From Artemisia argyi (taxonomy: Eukaryota; Streptophyta; Magnoliopsida; Asterales; Asteraceae): DNA of 64,000 bases. Made by a program: the position numbers and the translations under genes. Below, one piece after another: positions 22,316-34,505 of the stretch. Each line of letters starts with the position of its first letter. Positions within the stretch are counted from its first letter, which is position 1. The notes under the pieces are model-generated. The model was given only the letters and a program-made list of their open reading frames with translations. It ran no database searches and was not told the origin of the DNA. The stretch is from NCBI GenBank assembly GCA_030686995.1, contig CM060687.1, positions 164,075,323-164,139,322 of the forward strand, in the 5' to 3' direction.

Positions 22316-23933
22316 TAAAGACTCGAATTAAGGGAATGTATATGTGATTTTCATAATATGTTCCATGCAAGCTCAACAAACTTCGCCCAAAAATGTAATT
22401 GTTTGGGAGATCATGAATTGAGTGTACGGGATTCCAATGTTGGCTTAATTGTGTATGATTGCTTTGAGCTTCAGAAAATTGATTTTATGCAATAATGATC
22501 TAATGATGTTTAACTCCGAATGGTGTATATTGATTGATGGTCTCCTACATTATCCTAACTTAACATGGACCACTACCATACAAATTAATGCAGTTCCGAA
22601 ACTAGAAAATACATGCAAATTACCATGAAACTTCTTAGGTGACATTTTTGACTCACTTGCGTTCCATACTTCCACATGACCATATACACCATCAGTGGCG
22701 GAGCTAGAAATATAGAACATCGGGGGCATTTTTTTTCCACAAAAGGCGAGTACAGAAAAGAAATTAAGCAACAATTTATAGTGAGAAAATAAAAGTACGT
22801 TATGAAAGGTTATAACTCAAAGGGTGACAACTTTTTTTTTTTTTTTTTTTTTTTTCATCTGATAATTAAGTGGGTTTTATACATTTTAATTGTGATGAAC
22901 TGGGATCAAGCTTAAGGTGGTTTTCTCATTAAGTCGACCCCGTAATGATTAAACCGTAACAAATATGAACTGATGAGGGTGGTTTAATGTCCATCAAAGG
23001 ATAAACAAGGAAAAATGCTTACTGAACTATTGAAATAAATTTATTAATGGGTTTGGTTAAAAATTATAACTCTGCATCATCATTGGTAAAAATCTTATAT
23101 ACTAAAAGCTTAAGTAGCCTTATAAATGTAAAGTGGTCACAATAAATGGCTCATGAATTGATGGTATTGTATTGAGTATCCACATTGATTTCGACTATTG
23201 AAGATGAAGTGTTGTTGGAGTTATGTGAATGTGAAAGGTGTAGTCTCTTCATATCTACAAAAAGAGTTACACATATAATTATTGTTAAAAACTCTTCAAC
23301 TTATGAGAAAGTATAAATACCACCGGTTGCTTCACTTTGGTCACGGTTCCGGTTCAGCACCGTCCACAACACCAGAAGAACACCATGCATTAGTTTGGAC
23401 AGAAAGTGGTTGAAAAGAATTGGAAGGTACGTCGTAAATTATCGAATGAGCATGATGGATTGTATTTTTATAATTATACTGATATATGATGAAAACCCTG
23501 TGTCTTGGCCATGAACTTTCGGCATGCAGCTGGTTCACTTTTTATACTATCTAAAAATTTTGCGAGTATTCATTCTTATTGGATTTGTGTTTCTTTTTAG
23601 AAATACGAATATTTATATATGCATGTAAAGACAGATCTAAAACTATAAAATAAAATAAGAACTTTACAAACTATGTGCTGGACATATTGAAGTTGGATAG
23701 GAAAGGGAAAAAGTTGTAACCTCATTATAGCATGGAATCTAAGATTCCAAACATTTCATTTCATAGAATTTGATTAAATAAGATTCAAAAAATTTCGTTT
23801 CATAAAATTTGACTAAATAAGATTAGAAGCATGAATCCAGAATTTGACTTAATTAAACCTCATGTTTTTCTATTGAGATTTCATGAATATGTATTTGAGC
23901 TTGCACTTGATTTGATTTCCGTTTTTGTTGCAG

Positions 23934-24040
23934 CACATCTATGAAGAGTTATGCTCATAAAGATACATCAGTTGGTTCATGGATGATGGGTATACAAGCA
24001 ACCTATATAGATGACAACCGTATGTGCTATGTTTGGCCGT
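23934..24040 (+). pseudogene. Captured exon fragment, plant galactosyltransferase-like
   Basis: After an intron-like acceptor gtttttgttgcag the frame reads about 35 residues, including [20 protein letters not shown] and then DDNRMCYVW. The '.Y.(H/N)ED.S.GSW..G....(V/I)D(D/E)..(L/M)C' pattern belongs to the beta-1,3-galactosyltransferase (GT31) family of plants. The following sequence runs out of homology, so only one exon piece was captured, with the expected first Glu changed to Lys-Asp. Confidence 0.6.
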
Positions 24041-24747
24041 ATGTAAGGGTTAGATTTGATGGGCCTAAATCGTATTGATCAACGATGGCTACTTTGTTGT
24101 TGTGGAGGAGTTGCATGTGCATGGGTTACCATACTTAAGCCAATATCTTGAGTTGGATCATCATGTGCCTATGAAGTTTTAAGAATAATGTTGATGTATA
24201 TGTAAGCTTTTCTTAACTATATAATGATGTTTATTGTAAGTTTTTTTTTTCTAAGAATTAAAATAAAAGAAAAAAAAAAAGAAAAAAAAAAGTGTTTTGT
24301 GCAACTGTGGATGTACTAAGTAATGAGAATAAAACTCCATTAAGTATTCTTAATCTCATCTCAAAATCTGATTAATGTGATAGCCTTGGAACCAATCTAA
24401 ATATTGGCCTCCATGTCCTACTTTAGGATATTAAAGGCTTGATCAATGTATGCTCGAAATTGAAGGTTTGTGAATCCGTGTTAAAAATAACTATCCTAGG
24501 TAACGAGAGTTATGTATTAAAACAAGAAAAGAGCAAGTAAAACCTATGAGAAAAAAGATGCAATGCCATTTATTTTTGTGAATTTTTTCTTGGTCTATCA
24601 TTACACTACATTTTTATATGTAATATTTATCTAATAGAGTAAATGATGGCATGTTCAGTTAATCGGATAAATATGTTAGCTTCCCCACATCTATGATCCA
24701 ATCTCACTGCATCACACAACATAAATTAACCTCAAGTGCATCTAAAA

Positions 24748-25064
24748 ATCGAAACTTATTGACCAGCAAAGTCGTCTATAACCAAAAAGTGAGAGTTTCA
24801 AATATTGCAAAAATTAGTGCTGAAAATTACGATGTGAACACTTAAACTGAATAAATGAACAATGTAATGGTGTACACTATTGGACTTATAAGATCAAATA
24901 CTATTGGTCTTGAAGGCTATAAAACCATTGACCAACAAAGTCCGACCATCACCAAAACATGAGAGTTTCAAACATGACAAAAATTAGTGCTAAACATTAC
25001 GCTATGAACACATGAGAGTTTCATACATGACGAAAATTAATGTTGAACATTAAGTTATGAACAC
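24748..25064 (+). repeat. Diverged direct repeats inside the Helitron
   Basis: Two complete and one partial unit of about 90-170 bp spacing share 'gagagtttca.a.atg.caaaaatta' and 'ttga.ca.caaagtc' words (starting about 24757, 24926 and 25012). Confidence 0.6.
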
Positions 25065-25528
25065 TTAGAAGAGCCCGTGTGCAACGCACGGGTCTGAATG
25101 ACTAGCATATATATATATATATATTCGTGTTACATTATTTTTGGATAGATATTTCAGTTTTAAATGTTGGGTTAACGAGGTTGCTTTGCTGAATGCAATA
25201 AATTATATTCACCAAACTTATTCTCATTTTACAAGAAGTAAGTTATATAGTCAAAGAGTCAATCTCTCCTAAAACAAAAAGTCAAACATCCACAAGCCAC
25301 AACTAACACCATGTCTATCTTCTTCACCAGTTCCTCACTTCCTCATACACCTCTCTAAAAATATTTTCATACAAATCTATGGGGGGCAATCTCAAATTCG
25401 AGTTGAGGGCAACCTCAGTCCGCATATAAAAGCTCAATAAATGAATAAAATTACTTTACAATACGAAGATGTTGAAATAAATGTTGAGGGCACTGCCCCC
25501 CATAGGCTTTAAGTTGCCTCCGCCCCTG

Positions 25529-26463
25529 ACACTATAGATGTATTGTATATGGTTATAGTTCGTTCGGTGCAACCATGTTTCCTTTTTAATTAGCAAAATA
25601 TTATTTATAACAAAGAGAAATTTATTGCGACGGGATGAAAATCGTGAAATAATAACTAAGTTTGAAATTTGTTTCAATTTAGTTATTCTAAATTTATTTT
25701 AATTATAAAAATCACTCAAAGTTTAAATAGTGTTTTATTATCGTAAATTATTCATGTTTGAGTGACCTAGATATAAAGACTTATTTTCTTTCTCAAGTTG
25801 CAATGTAAAATCAAATATGTACATATGACTTTTTTCAAGTCCTTAGTAGGCTCGAAAACTCTTTAAAAGTGTTCATGATTTCCCAGCTAAATGTTCTATG
25901 GTGTTCTTGAACCCACACTTCTATTAGACAGATGGTATTGTCACTAGGATAGTTACTGTGTAAATTCTAATATCTTTTTCGTAAATAAAGAATGAAAAAA
26001 CAAAATAGCACGTTTAAGCAATATTTGTATTGAAGGATGAAAATGTTGGAGTGTAACACTATGTTCTCTAGTTTTATTTTAGGGGGAAAGTGAAAGGAAT
26101 GGAGTAAAACAAAAAAAATTTGTGTTCTTGAGGTTTTTTGGGCTTAGAAAATAAAGTGATTGTAAGTGAAAATAAAAGAGCACTAGTGTTATTTTTGACT
26201 CATCACTTTCATCCCATATTTGGTATGAAAGTGAAAAGAACAAAATATTTAATAGTAGAAAGACCAAATTATCCTTGCATCTTTCTTTTATTTTTATTTT
26301 TTTGAGGACATGATTGTAATTGTATAACTTTCTTTTATTTTCTTTCTTCTTATTTTATTGATACTCAAAAACACAAAAAAAGCTCTAGCTTTCTTCATCT
26401 CCATTCCATTTCTTTTCTTCACTTTCATTTTCTTTACATTTCACTCTTAAATTTAACTCGAGA
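25529..26463. other. Spacer with a purine/pyrimidine inverted repeat
   Basis: No gene. A purine-rich block near 26080-26110 (gggggaaagtgaaaggaatgg) faces pyrimidine-rich ttccatttcttttcttcactttc near 26400-26430, suggesting an old MITE of about 380 bp. Confidence 0.4.
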
Positions 26464-28046
26464 ACAGAGTGTAAAAGTTTATTCATTAACGAATGTAATG
26501 TTTGCAACTTAATTAATAATGAGATGGGCCAGCCTACTATAATAAAACAATGGGCCTAAACATAAACTAATCCACTACTAGCCTCCTGCGATTAGAGCAA
26601 GAGAGGAACGAGGGCTTAAATTGGAACGAAATTTGTTGAATAACGCAGTAAGGAGCTCTTTGGTGAGATGTCAGCTACCGATCACGAGAAGGTACACGAA
26701 GCACCCGTAACTGTCCAGAAGCAACTAAATCATGTACAAAATGAATTATCAATCTCAATATGCTTCGTGCGCTGTTATTGGACCAGATTAGATGATAAAT
26801 AGATAGAACTAGCATTATCACAATATACCAAAGTAGCATAAGATAAGGGTATATGAAGCTCATGCAACAACTTGTCATTGAGGCTGGTGATAATTTATGT
26901 GTCATTGGGTTATTAAGCTTAGCAGTGAGGACAAGGGGACGAAATCAGAGAGATGTTGTGATCTTTGGTTCTGAGTGTGAGTTAGGATCATGTAAAAACT
27001 TACATGTATTACCAAAGCGACAAAATCCCTTTGTAAAATTATGACAAACCTGAGGCTTATACAAGAGTTGATACGTATGATTGTCACAACCACCATTCCC
27101 ACTTCAAGATTGAGAGTCGCTTTCGGCCAAAAGAATAGCAAGCGAAGAGGATGAGGAATCGGTTATAGAGGGTTGTGACTTGGACTTTAACCTCAGCTTT
27201 TCAGTAGTAACCATAGATCTCACCGTGTTAAGATCCAAGAAAAGATCCCGATATGCAATGACACTCACAAGTCACAACATGATCATATTTGTCACTTAAG
27301 CTATTAATGGCGTAGGTGACAACATCATCATTGCTCATATGGGATCCAAGATTCGTATGATAGATTCAATCTTCCTAAAGTACGCATCCACGGTTAGGCC
27401 ACCAAGTTGTAGCATCTGTAATTCACCATTCAAAGCAATTGTCTTTATACATTTATTATTAAGAAAAGTTTTCTCAATATGATCCCAAGCATCTTTAGCT
27501 GTCTTGGGATCCGCCACAACAAGGCATTCTTGAAGAGCATCGGAGAGAGTAAAAAAAAATCCATGACTTTACATAGAGTCGGCTTTCAACTAGTTAGTTG
27601 GTGGTGGAACAACAATAGTCCCACTCGTTGATTCACCATTAATATGAATAAGAACCTCAAAACCTTCACAATGGTTCTAAAACTAATAAGCCCAAGAGGA
27701 GTACTTGAGTTTATCAACATCTAGTTTGACAAGAACAAGAGAACTTATGTTATAGACAAAAAGAAATTTATCAGTGAGGGATAAGGTCGGAGGAGATGGA
27801 GGTATTGGTCCTGTCATGGTGTTTATGGAACAACAGGATCGAATGAAGAAGGAACATTAGTTCGGTTAGGGTGTTGCTTGTAAAGTACAACCGGAAAATA
27901 TTTTAGGGTTAGGATCATGGCTTTGATGCCCTGTTGGAGTGTACAAGTTTATTCTTAATGAATGTAATGGGTTGATATGACATAAATTATAATGAGATGG
28001 GCTAGGCCTAATAATAATAATACAATGGACATAAACATAAACTAAT
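26464..28046 (-). mobile_element. Decayed copia element with internal deletion
   Basis: It is flanked by similar short LTRs: about 26464-26574 and 27932-28046 (shared aatgagatgggc and cataaactaatc blocks). On the minus strand the order is LTR, PBS-like gggcatcaaagcc (just left of 27932), gag pieces (27100-27800, for example 'TAKDAWDHIEKTFLNNKC', 'LTVDAYFRKIESIIRILD'), then directly the end of RNase H (26640-26900, frameshifted; 'HFVHDLVASGQLRVL', then the FNKFRSNL-type tail). Protease, integrase and RT are missing. The young copia element at 28051 interrupts the outer end of its right LTR. Confidence 0.75.
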
Positions 28047-28050
28047 CTAC

Positions 28051-28458
28051 GGTAGGACCTAAAATATACCAACTTTATCACAAATATAGAAGATTAGAAG
28101 AAGAAAGATGGTGACTTGGTGAGAGTATATGGATTGTATATGTGTAACTAGAGAGATGGAAAAATGAGAGAATATTATTAAGAAACACACACAATACACA
28201 CACAAGCACACACCTCAAATGACTCATTTGAGGTGTTTATATAGTTAGACATATGACACCCTAATGGGCTTGGATGGGCTTGGTCATGGATTGGACTTTT
28301 ACATTAAGTATAGACTAGTTGTAATACATAACTTATAACCTATTAGATTAGTCCAAACCATAAGCCCATTGACTATTCTATTGTAATCTACGACACATTA
28401 CAAAGTTACATGTATGAGAATGACCATCACTTCTAAATACATATTTTTAATGCTAACA
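28051..28458 (-). repeat. 3' LTR of the copia element, with polypurine tract beside it
   Basis: Read on the minus strand it starts TGTTAGCATTAAAA. The last base pair at the outer end is mutated (ggtagg instead of tgtagg). The purine tract cttagggggagat lies directly inside (28459-28471). It contains the intact 23-bp palindrome at 28212-28234 just downstream of TATA (28237-28245). Confidence 0.9.
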
Positions 28459-28471
28459 ATCTCCCCCTAAG

Positions 28472-31028
28472 GGGTGGTCATTCGAATGATGCTCCACGTG
28501 AGTGGATCTTCCGTGTTCTTTGTCTTTAACTTTGTGTGTCATTGTAGAATAGTCTTTAGTCTTTGTTCCTTCATGCTTTGTGATCTTCGATAACTGATTT
28601 TTCATCGTTCTTTGTTCCTTTGTGATGTGGAGTTATCTGCCTTTCATCACTTCTGCGTCTGTGGTGGTTGTTTGCCATTCCAACATGCTCATACATCTTT
28701 GGACTTTGATATTCATATGCACGTAGTTCCCTTTCTTTCACTTTGATCCTTAGTCTTTATACTTTGTAGATTCTTCTTTTTGGCGTAGAATCTTTCTTTG
28801 AACTTTGTGTTGTATAGATCTTTGAGGGAGCTTTCTTTAACTTCCAGATGTATGTATGAGCACGTGGAATCTGTCGCCATGGAGATGAAGTGTCCCTGCA
28901 TATAAACAGTTAGCAATATAACATCCGGTACTTACAGATAAGAATTAGAGATCGTCAACAGCATAGTGTGAAGACTCCTTCTAACCCTTACCAAGGCCGT
29001 TCCCATGTCAGATACTCTCGAGAGAGCTTACGAGACCTACTTAGTAGCTCAATGACTGGGTGAGTCGCTGGGGATCACTCCACGACTGTAGACCGTTTGA
29101 AACCACCGCGAACACTAAGCGTAACCCATAAAGAATTACCGAAGTGACCTGCTGTCAGGGCTGTTTGATGTTGACCCTGGCAGGAATTTCCATTCAATCA
29201 TTGAGAATCACAAAAGTGAATCCTCTCATAAATGTTCTGGCAGATTGCTAAGATCTGCGTAGGACTCTAAAGTTTACATATGGCGTCCTTAATGATGAAC
29301 AACCAGTGTAGAAATATCATGTGTTCCTATGAGATCTTTTTGATGAATCTCGAGGCTCTAGACTCGATAAGTGCACATTAGGTTTCCTATGCGGAGATTA
29401 GGGAGAGGTCTCCTGCTTCAATATCAACCATCTCTAAGAGACAAGTCGATAGATTACACCGGTTCCCCGTGAGAATGAAACAAGCTCTTTTAAGAGAACT
29501 TGAGTGGTTAAGAAGGTTTAGTGCAGTGCGTCACTGGGTCCATGACGTCTTTGTCTTCAATACCGGTGTCACCTTGGTAACAACCAGTAGCATATGAGTT
29601 GAACCCGGTGTCTGCCCTAAGGTTGAACATATGGAGGGCTATTTCTTTTCACCCTTTTTCATAACTTTTCTTTTTAATTCTTCAACCCCTTCTTTCTCCT
29701 TTCTCATTTTCTCCTTTTTTCAATCATACCTAAGGACTTCTAATTCTAATCTATTGGATTTGTCCTTTGGTAGATCCCTCCGGCTCTGGCGGATCATTGG
29801 ACGGTTTTTCCTAACCTTAGTCACCTTATAACTCCATGACTATCCTATAATTGATCACATGCCATAAACCTTTTATTGAAAATCTCTCAAAGTGTTTATG
29901 ATAATAAAACACATTGTTGTTACCACTTTGAGAGTTTTGTAATTTTTGAAGGACTCCCCCTTCACATGTGCTCATGTAATTTTTAAGAAATTTGCACATG
30001 TGGGAGGAGTTTGCACTTTTGAATTGATCCACTTTCAGCGAACATGACCGATTCGAGACACGCTTACATCACTAGTTAGACTAGCTTGAAATTATTACCC
30101 GTCCTGGTCAAGTCCAAAGAAAGTCTCTCGATACAGTACATTCTACTCAGACAAGTCCTATTCGAGACACGCTTACATCACTAGTTAGACTAGCTTGAAA
30201 TTATTACCCGTCCAGGACAAGTCTTTTCGATTACTGACATTTTAAGCTTCGTCAATTCATTGGTTATATCTCAGTCGAGCTCTTTTGAGATTCAGTTACA
30301 GGCTTTAAACATCTTTGATCACATATTAATCATGTCTTCTCCCCCTCAAAAATAGCATAGCGTGATATTTTTGATATCAACTGATTTAGAAAAAGCTTTT
30401 GGAGAGATAGACAAATTCTGCATGAATTCGGAACATTTTTGTTTTTATGAAATACTCCCCCTTAATGATAGCATATTTAAACTTTCTTAAGGGTTTTGAG
30501 GGAGTTATCTTGAGCACTCATTTTGAGAGATTTTGAGAAATCTTTTGAACAATCTTGAAAAAGTGCTCAAGAATTCTATTTTGAAAACGAGTTTATGCTT
30601 GAAATATTTTTCGTTTGTTTAAACTCGAACTTTTTTGAAAAAGAGTTCGTCATTGAACGTACGAGTCCTTGATTTGAAAATAATCAGAAGTCGTCGTTTA
30701 ACGTACGGGTTTCGTACTGAAGTATACGAAAGCCATCGGGAAGAAAATTTTGAGAAACGACATGTTTTGGAAAAACATTAAAAAGAACTCCCGCTCAAGC
30801 ATCTGTACATGTTCGTATCATTGTTGAATGACATTTATAGAAACGTACAGAATATTGATTTATACGAGAGACATGTCGTGAGAAGAATATTTTTGGATTT
30901 TTGATTTTATATTGTTTTTGTATTTTTTGAAAGTTTTATATTTTTGTATTTTGTTTTTGTTGGTTTTTCAAATTTTGTATTTTGTTTTTTCAAAAATATT
31001 TACAGCGAAGCGATTTTAAAAACATTTT
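28472..31028 (-). other. Long non-coding 3' region of the copia element
   Basis: No continuous frame in the element's sense, so an env-like ORF, which some members of this branch carry, is not visible. A 109-bp-period tandem duplication lies at 30051-30213: both copies run attcgagacacgcttacatc through ttattacccgtcc. Confidence 0.7.
30051..30213. repeat. Direct duplication, 54-bp copies at 109-bp period
   Basis: Copies at 30051-30104 and 30160-30213 are identical from attcgagacac to cccgtcc and separated by 55 bp of different sequence. Confidence 0.85.
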
Positions 31029-34000
31029 TCAAGAAGATTCGAGAAGACGTTCTAGCTCCTCAGGAGTTAGGCTTCGCATGCCAATTCGTCGAACTAAATA
31101 GTCAAACCTTTCTTTTGGAAGGGCTTTAGTAAATAGATCGGCGAGTTGATAATCTGTCTTAACGAAAGATAATTCAACAGTACCCTCTTCCACGTGTTCT
31201 TTGATGAAATGGTAGCGGACTTTGATATGCTTCGTCTTAGAGTGATGTACGGGATTGCACGAGATGGCTATGGCACTTTTTGAGTGACAATACATAGGTA
31301 TTCTGTCAAAAGTAAAGCCATAATCTGTGAGCTGTGTCCGCATCCAAAGAACTTGGGCACAACACGCAGATAGAGACACATACTCGGCTTCGGCGGTTGA
31401 TAGCGCAGTACAATCCTGTTTCTTTGAAGACCAGCTTACAAGCTTTTCACCCAAAAATTGTGCTCCACCTGATGTACTCTTTGCTGTTACTTGATCACCA
31501 GCATGGTCTGCATCTGAAAATGCTGTTAGATTAAATTCCGAATCCTTCGGATACCAAAGTCCCATGTTAATGGTGCTTCGTAGGTACCGAAAGATCCGTT
31601 TAACCTCTTTGAGGTGAAGTTCGGTAGGCTTTGCCTGAAACCGTGCTAACAAACAAACAACAAATTGAATATCTGGTCGACTAGCGGTTAGGTACATGAG
31701 AGAACCGATCATGCTCTGATATTTCTTCGGATCGATAGGTTTCCCAAACAAATCAGCACCTATTTTTGGTGAAGTGACCATTGGTGTACCAACAGAATCA
31801 CAATTTTCCATTCCATGTTTTTTCAAAATCTCTATTGTATATTTAGCTTGATTGATAAAAATACCACGAGGGGATTGATGGATTTGTAAACCAAGAAAGA
31901 ATTTTAGTTCCCCCATCATGGACATTTCAAATTTGCTTTTCATGAGATTTTCAAAATGTTTTGAATGGTTAGGATTGGTTGATCCAAAAATAATGTCGTC
32001 CACGTAAATTTGAACGATCAAAATATCATCTTTGAATTTTTTGATAAACAAGGTGTCATCAACCGTTCCTTTTGTGAAATTGATTTTGAGCAAGAAAGAT
32101 GATAGTTCGTCATACCACGCTCTTGGAGCTTGTTTTAGACAATAAATTGCTTTCTTAAGCTTGTAGACGTAGTCTGGATGATCTTTGTCGATGAATCCCT
32201 CTGGCTGACTCACATACACTTCTTCTTTCAGAGTTCCATTCAAGAAAGCTGTCTTAATGTCCATCTGATAGACTGTGATGTTTTTGTGAGCCGCATAGGC
32301 TAAGAAAATCCGGACTGCTTCTAGTTTAGCTACAGGCACGAATGATTCTTCGAAATCTATCCCTTCTTCTTGTGGATATCCTTTAGCCACGAGACGAGCT
32401 TTGTTGCGAATGACAGTCATTTCCTCATCCAGTTTGTTCTTCCACAACCACTTGAGATCAAGAACTCGTTTATCAAGTGGTCGTTCAACAAGTTCCCAAC
32501 TATCATGTAACAGGTATTGAAGAAATTCCTCCTGCATTGCTTCAATCCATGGATTTTCTGCCATTGCTTCCCGAATGTTCTTAGGTACTTTGGTGCTTAT
32601 TGAGCAAATGTAAATGCACAATTCGAGATCGGTGGCAAGTTGTCTCCTCGTCTGAACTGGCATTGAAGGATCACCAATAACATGTACTAACGGATGGTCT
32701 TTTGTCCATTGAAACGTAGAAGGGTACCTTTGGTTGAACGAATGTGTGTTAGATGGTTCTTGTAACCTTGAAGAAGATTCAGCAGAGTCTGTTGCAAACG
32801 GGTTTTCAAATACTTCTTCTTCTTCTTCTAACGTAACATTGTTTGAATTATTTGTTGGTTCTTCTTGAAAATTTGTGTTTTGGTTTTGCTCATCAACTCT
32901 TGGTATTTCATTGTCAAGTACTGGAGTTGCTTGAGTAGATGTAGATGATGTTGATGTAGTTGGTGCTTCAGCTTCATTTGTTGTAGATGCATCTTGTGAT
33001 GGTGGTGGTGGTTGATGGTTTTGAGCGGGTGCAGCGGAATGTTGTTGAGATGCATTAGTCGAAGTTCCACCATAGTATTCATCAAACATTAACTCGAAGA
33101 AATTTTCTAGTTCTTGTTCTGAAGGTTTATCCGTGTTTGTTGACTGAGCTCCTTGAGGTACGAGTCCTGAACTGATGTGTCCAGAAGTCTGCTGGTTTAG
33201 TGCGGGTCCTAATCTGTTTGGATTAGAAGCCATTGGATTAAGCGCGGGTTCTAGAGCGTATCTCTCAGAAGCCATTTGTGAAATCTCGTCAAACTTCACA
33301 TTCATCGTCTCCATTATCCTTTTTGTTCGTCGATTATACACCCTGAATGCCCTCGAGTTTTCTGAATACCCAATGAAGATTCCAATATCACCCTTAGCTT
33401 TCAACTTTCCTAGATCTTCTCTGTCGTTCGTTGGATAGCACAAAGCGCCAAACACGTGAAGGTAAGAGATGTCAGGTTTCCGGTTATTCACAAGCTCATA
33501 TGGGGTTTTATTGAATCTTGGATGGATTAGGGATCGGTTTTGAGTAAAACAAGCAGTGGCAACAGCATCAGCCCATAAGAAAAGTGGTGCACTAGAATAT
33601 ATCAGCATTGTGCGAGCAGCTTCCACAAGAGTTCTGTTTCTTCTTTCAACTACCCCATTCTGCTGTGGAGTTCTAACAACTGATGTTTGATGTGTGATTC
33701 CAACATCTTCGAGGTAAGTTCTTAACTCCTGGTTTGTAAATTCTGTGCCATTATCTGTTCTTATAATCCTTACTGGAGCTTGAAGTAGAACTTGAATACG
33801 CTTCAGAAAGGTGATGATGGTGCCTGGTGCTTCGTCTTTTGATCTCAAAAACTTTACCCAAGTATATCTTGAATAATCATCAACAATAACAAGAATATAC
33901 TTCTTCCCATTAATGCTTTCAACTCTCATTGGGCCACATAAGTCAATGTGTAACATATGTAACCTTGCTTCCGAACTAGGTACGGTTTTGGATTTATATG

Positions 34001-34505
34001 ATGCTCTTTTACTTTTTCCTTGTTCGCATGATGGACATAGGTGTTCCTTGGTGTATTTGAACTTAGAAAGTCCAGTGACGATGTTGTCTTTGGCTAACTT
34101 GTTGATGGTGTCGAAATTGAGATGGGATAAACGTCTATGCCACAGCCAGGACTTAGTTTCGGTTGCCCTTGTCATAAGACAAATTGGTGATGTAGAAGCC
34201 ATTTGGTTGATGTCGATAGCATACAAGTTTGTACCACGATTACCAGTTAAGAGATCATCACCAACCAAATTTCTAATAAAAACCGTGTTTCTCCTGAATG
34301 CAACTTCTAAATCTGCATCACAAAACTGCCCAACTGAAAACAATTTATGTCCCAACCCTTCGACGTAGTAAACTCGAGTGATCAAAAAATTTCCAAACTG
34401 AAGATCTCCAAAACCCAGAATAGCTGCTACATGATCATTTCCAAAGCGTACAGTTCCCATGAATTTCCAGACGAAATTGATCAGCAGCTTTAAATTCCCG
34501 GTCAT
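31029..34505 (-). CDS. pol: Copia pol: integrase, reverse transcriptase, RNase H (ORF2)
   Basis: 1158 codons. GAG-pre-integrase zinc site H123, H128, C157, C160 (HRRLSH ... CPSC). Integrase core DD35E: D188 (HIDLCGP), D251 (RTDNGTEF) and E287 ([10 protein letters not shown]). A variable Ser/Thr/Gln-rich linker follows (about 400-600). RT about 640-880 has '[20 protein letters not shown]', '[10 protein letters not shown]', '[13 protein letters not shown]' and the YVDD box at 834-837. RNase H about 985-1120 has 'FSDADHAGD' and 'STAEAEY'. All catalytic residues I can place are present. The protease active site [13 protein letters not shown] lies in this frame but mostly upstream of the first ATG, so the true translation enters from upstream, by frameshift or fusion with gag. 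ORF1 stop and ORF2 ATG overlap (ATGA). Confidence 0.93.
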   Translation of the reverse strand: MTGNLKLLINFVWKFMGTVRFGNDHVAAILGFGDLQFGNFLITRVYYVEGLGHKLFSVGQFCDADLEVAFRRNTVFIRNLVGDDLLTGNRGTNLYAIDINQMASTSPICLMTRATETKSWLWHRRLSHLNFDTINKLAKDNIVTGLSKFKYTKEHLCPSCEQGKSKRASYKSKTVPSSEARLHMLHIDLCGPMRVESINGKKYILVIVDDYSRYTWVKFLRSKDEAPGTIITFLKRIQVLLQAPVRIIRTDNGTEFTNQELRTYLEDVGITHQTSVVRTPQQNGVVERRNRTLVEAARTMLIYSSAPLFLWADAVATACFTQNRSLIHPRFNKTPYELVNNRKPDISYLHVFGALCYPTNDREDLGKLKAKGDIGIFIGYSENSRAFRVYNRRTKRIMETMNVKFDEISQMASERYALEPALNPMASNPNRLGPALNQQTSGHISSGLVPQGAQSTNTDKPSEQELENFFELMFDEYYGGTSTNASQQHSAAPAQNHQPPPPSQDASTTNEAEAPTTSTSSTSTQATPVLDNEIPRVDEQNQNTNFQEEPTNNSNNVTLEEEEEVFENPFATDSAESSSRLQEPSNTHSFNQRYPSTFQWTKDHPLVHVIGDPSMPVQTRRQLATDLELCIYICSISTKVPKNIREAMAENPWIEAMQEEFLQYLLHDSWELVERPLDKRVLDLKWLWKNKLDEEMTVIRNKARLVAKGYPQEEGIDFEESFVPVAKLEAVRIFLAYAAHKNITVYQMDIKTAFLNGTLKEEVYVSQPEGFIDKDHPDYVYKLKKAIYCLKQAPRAWYDELSSFLLKINFTKGTVDDTLFIKKFKDDILIVQIYVDDIIFGSTNPNHSKHFENLMKSKFEMSMMGELKFFLGLQIHQSPRGIFINQAKYTIEILKKHGMENCDSVGTPMVTSPKIGADLFGKPIDPKKYQSMIGSLMYLTASRPDIQFVVCLLARFQAKPTELHLKEVKRIFRYLRSTINMGLWYPKDSEFNLTAFSDADHAGDQVTAKSTSGGAQFLGEKLVSWSSKKQDCTALSTAEAEYVSLSACCAQVLWMRTQLTDYGFTFDRIPMYCHSKSAIAISCNPVHHSKTKHIKVRYHFIKEHVEEGTVELSFVKTDYQLADLFTKALPKERFDYLVRRIGMRSLTPEELERLLESS

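Larger units (their letters stand above)
20594..22583 (+). repeat. Segmental duplication, copy B (partner 12124-13897)
   Basis: Homologous to the upstream segment over the LRAT gene and both flanks. It is larger mainly because of a 283-bp Helitron at 22033-22315. Confidence 0.85.
23093..25105 (+). mobile_element. 2-kb Helitron carrying a gene fragment
   Basis: The 5' end TCTTATATACTAAAAGCTTA follows an A (23092). The 3' end has a CCCGTG...CACGGG hairpin (25074-25092) and then gaatgaCTAG (25102-25105). The base after CTAG is C, not the expected T, which could be a later mutation. It contains a captured galactosyltransferase exon (23934-24040) and about 88-bp internal repeats (24748-25064). 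No Rep/helicase ORF, so it is non-autonomous. Confidence 0.7.
22693..25528. mobile_element. hAT-like element hosting a Helitron
   Basis: Ends are cagtggcggagcta (22693) and tgcctccgcccctg (to 25528). Flanks acaccat (22686-22692) and acactat (25529-25535) agree at 6 of 7, suggesting an old 8-bp TSD. Short gggggca words lie near both ends. Apart from the Helitron at 23093-25105 it has about 820 bp of its own, including a T-run at 22831-22855. No transposase is visible. Confidence 0.6.

Noticed and set aside
22550..22774. 74-aa minus frame near the hAT end
   Set aside because: It crosses the element boundary at 22693 and has no conserved sequence.
32828..33085. His/Gln-rich 85-aa minus frame and several plus frames across 31334-37954
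   Set aside because: Shadows of the copia gag and pol ORFs in other frames.
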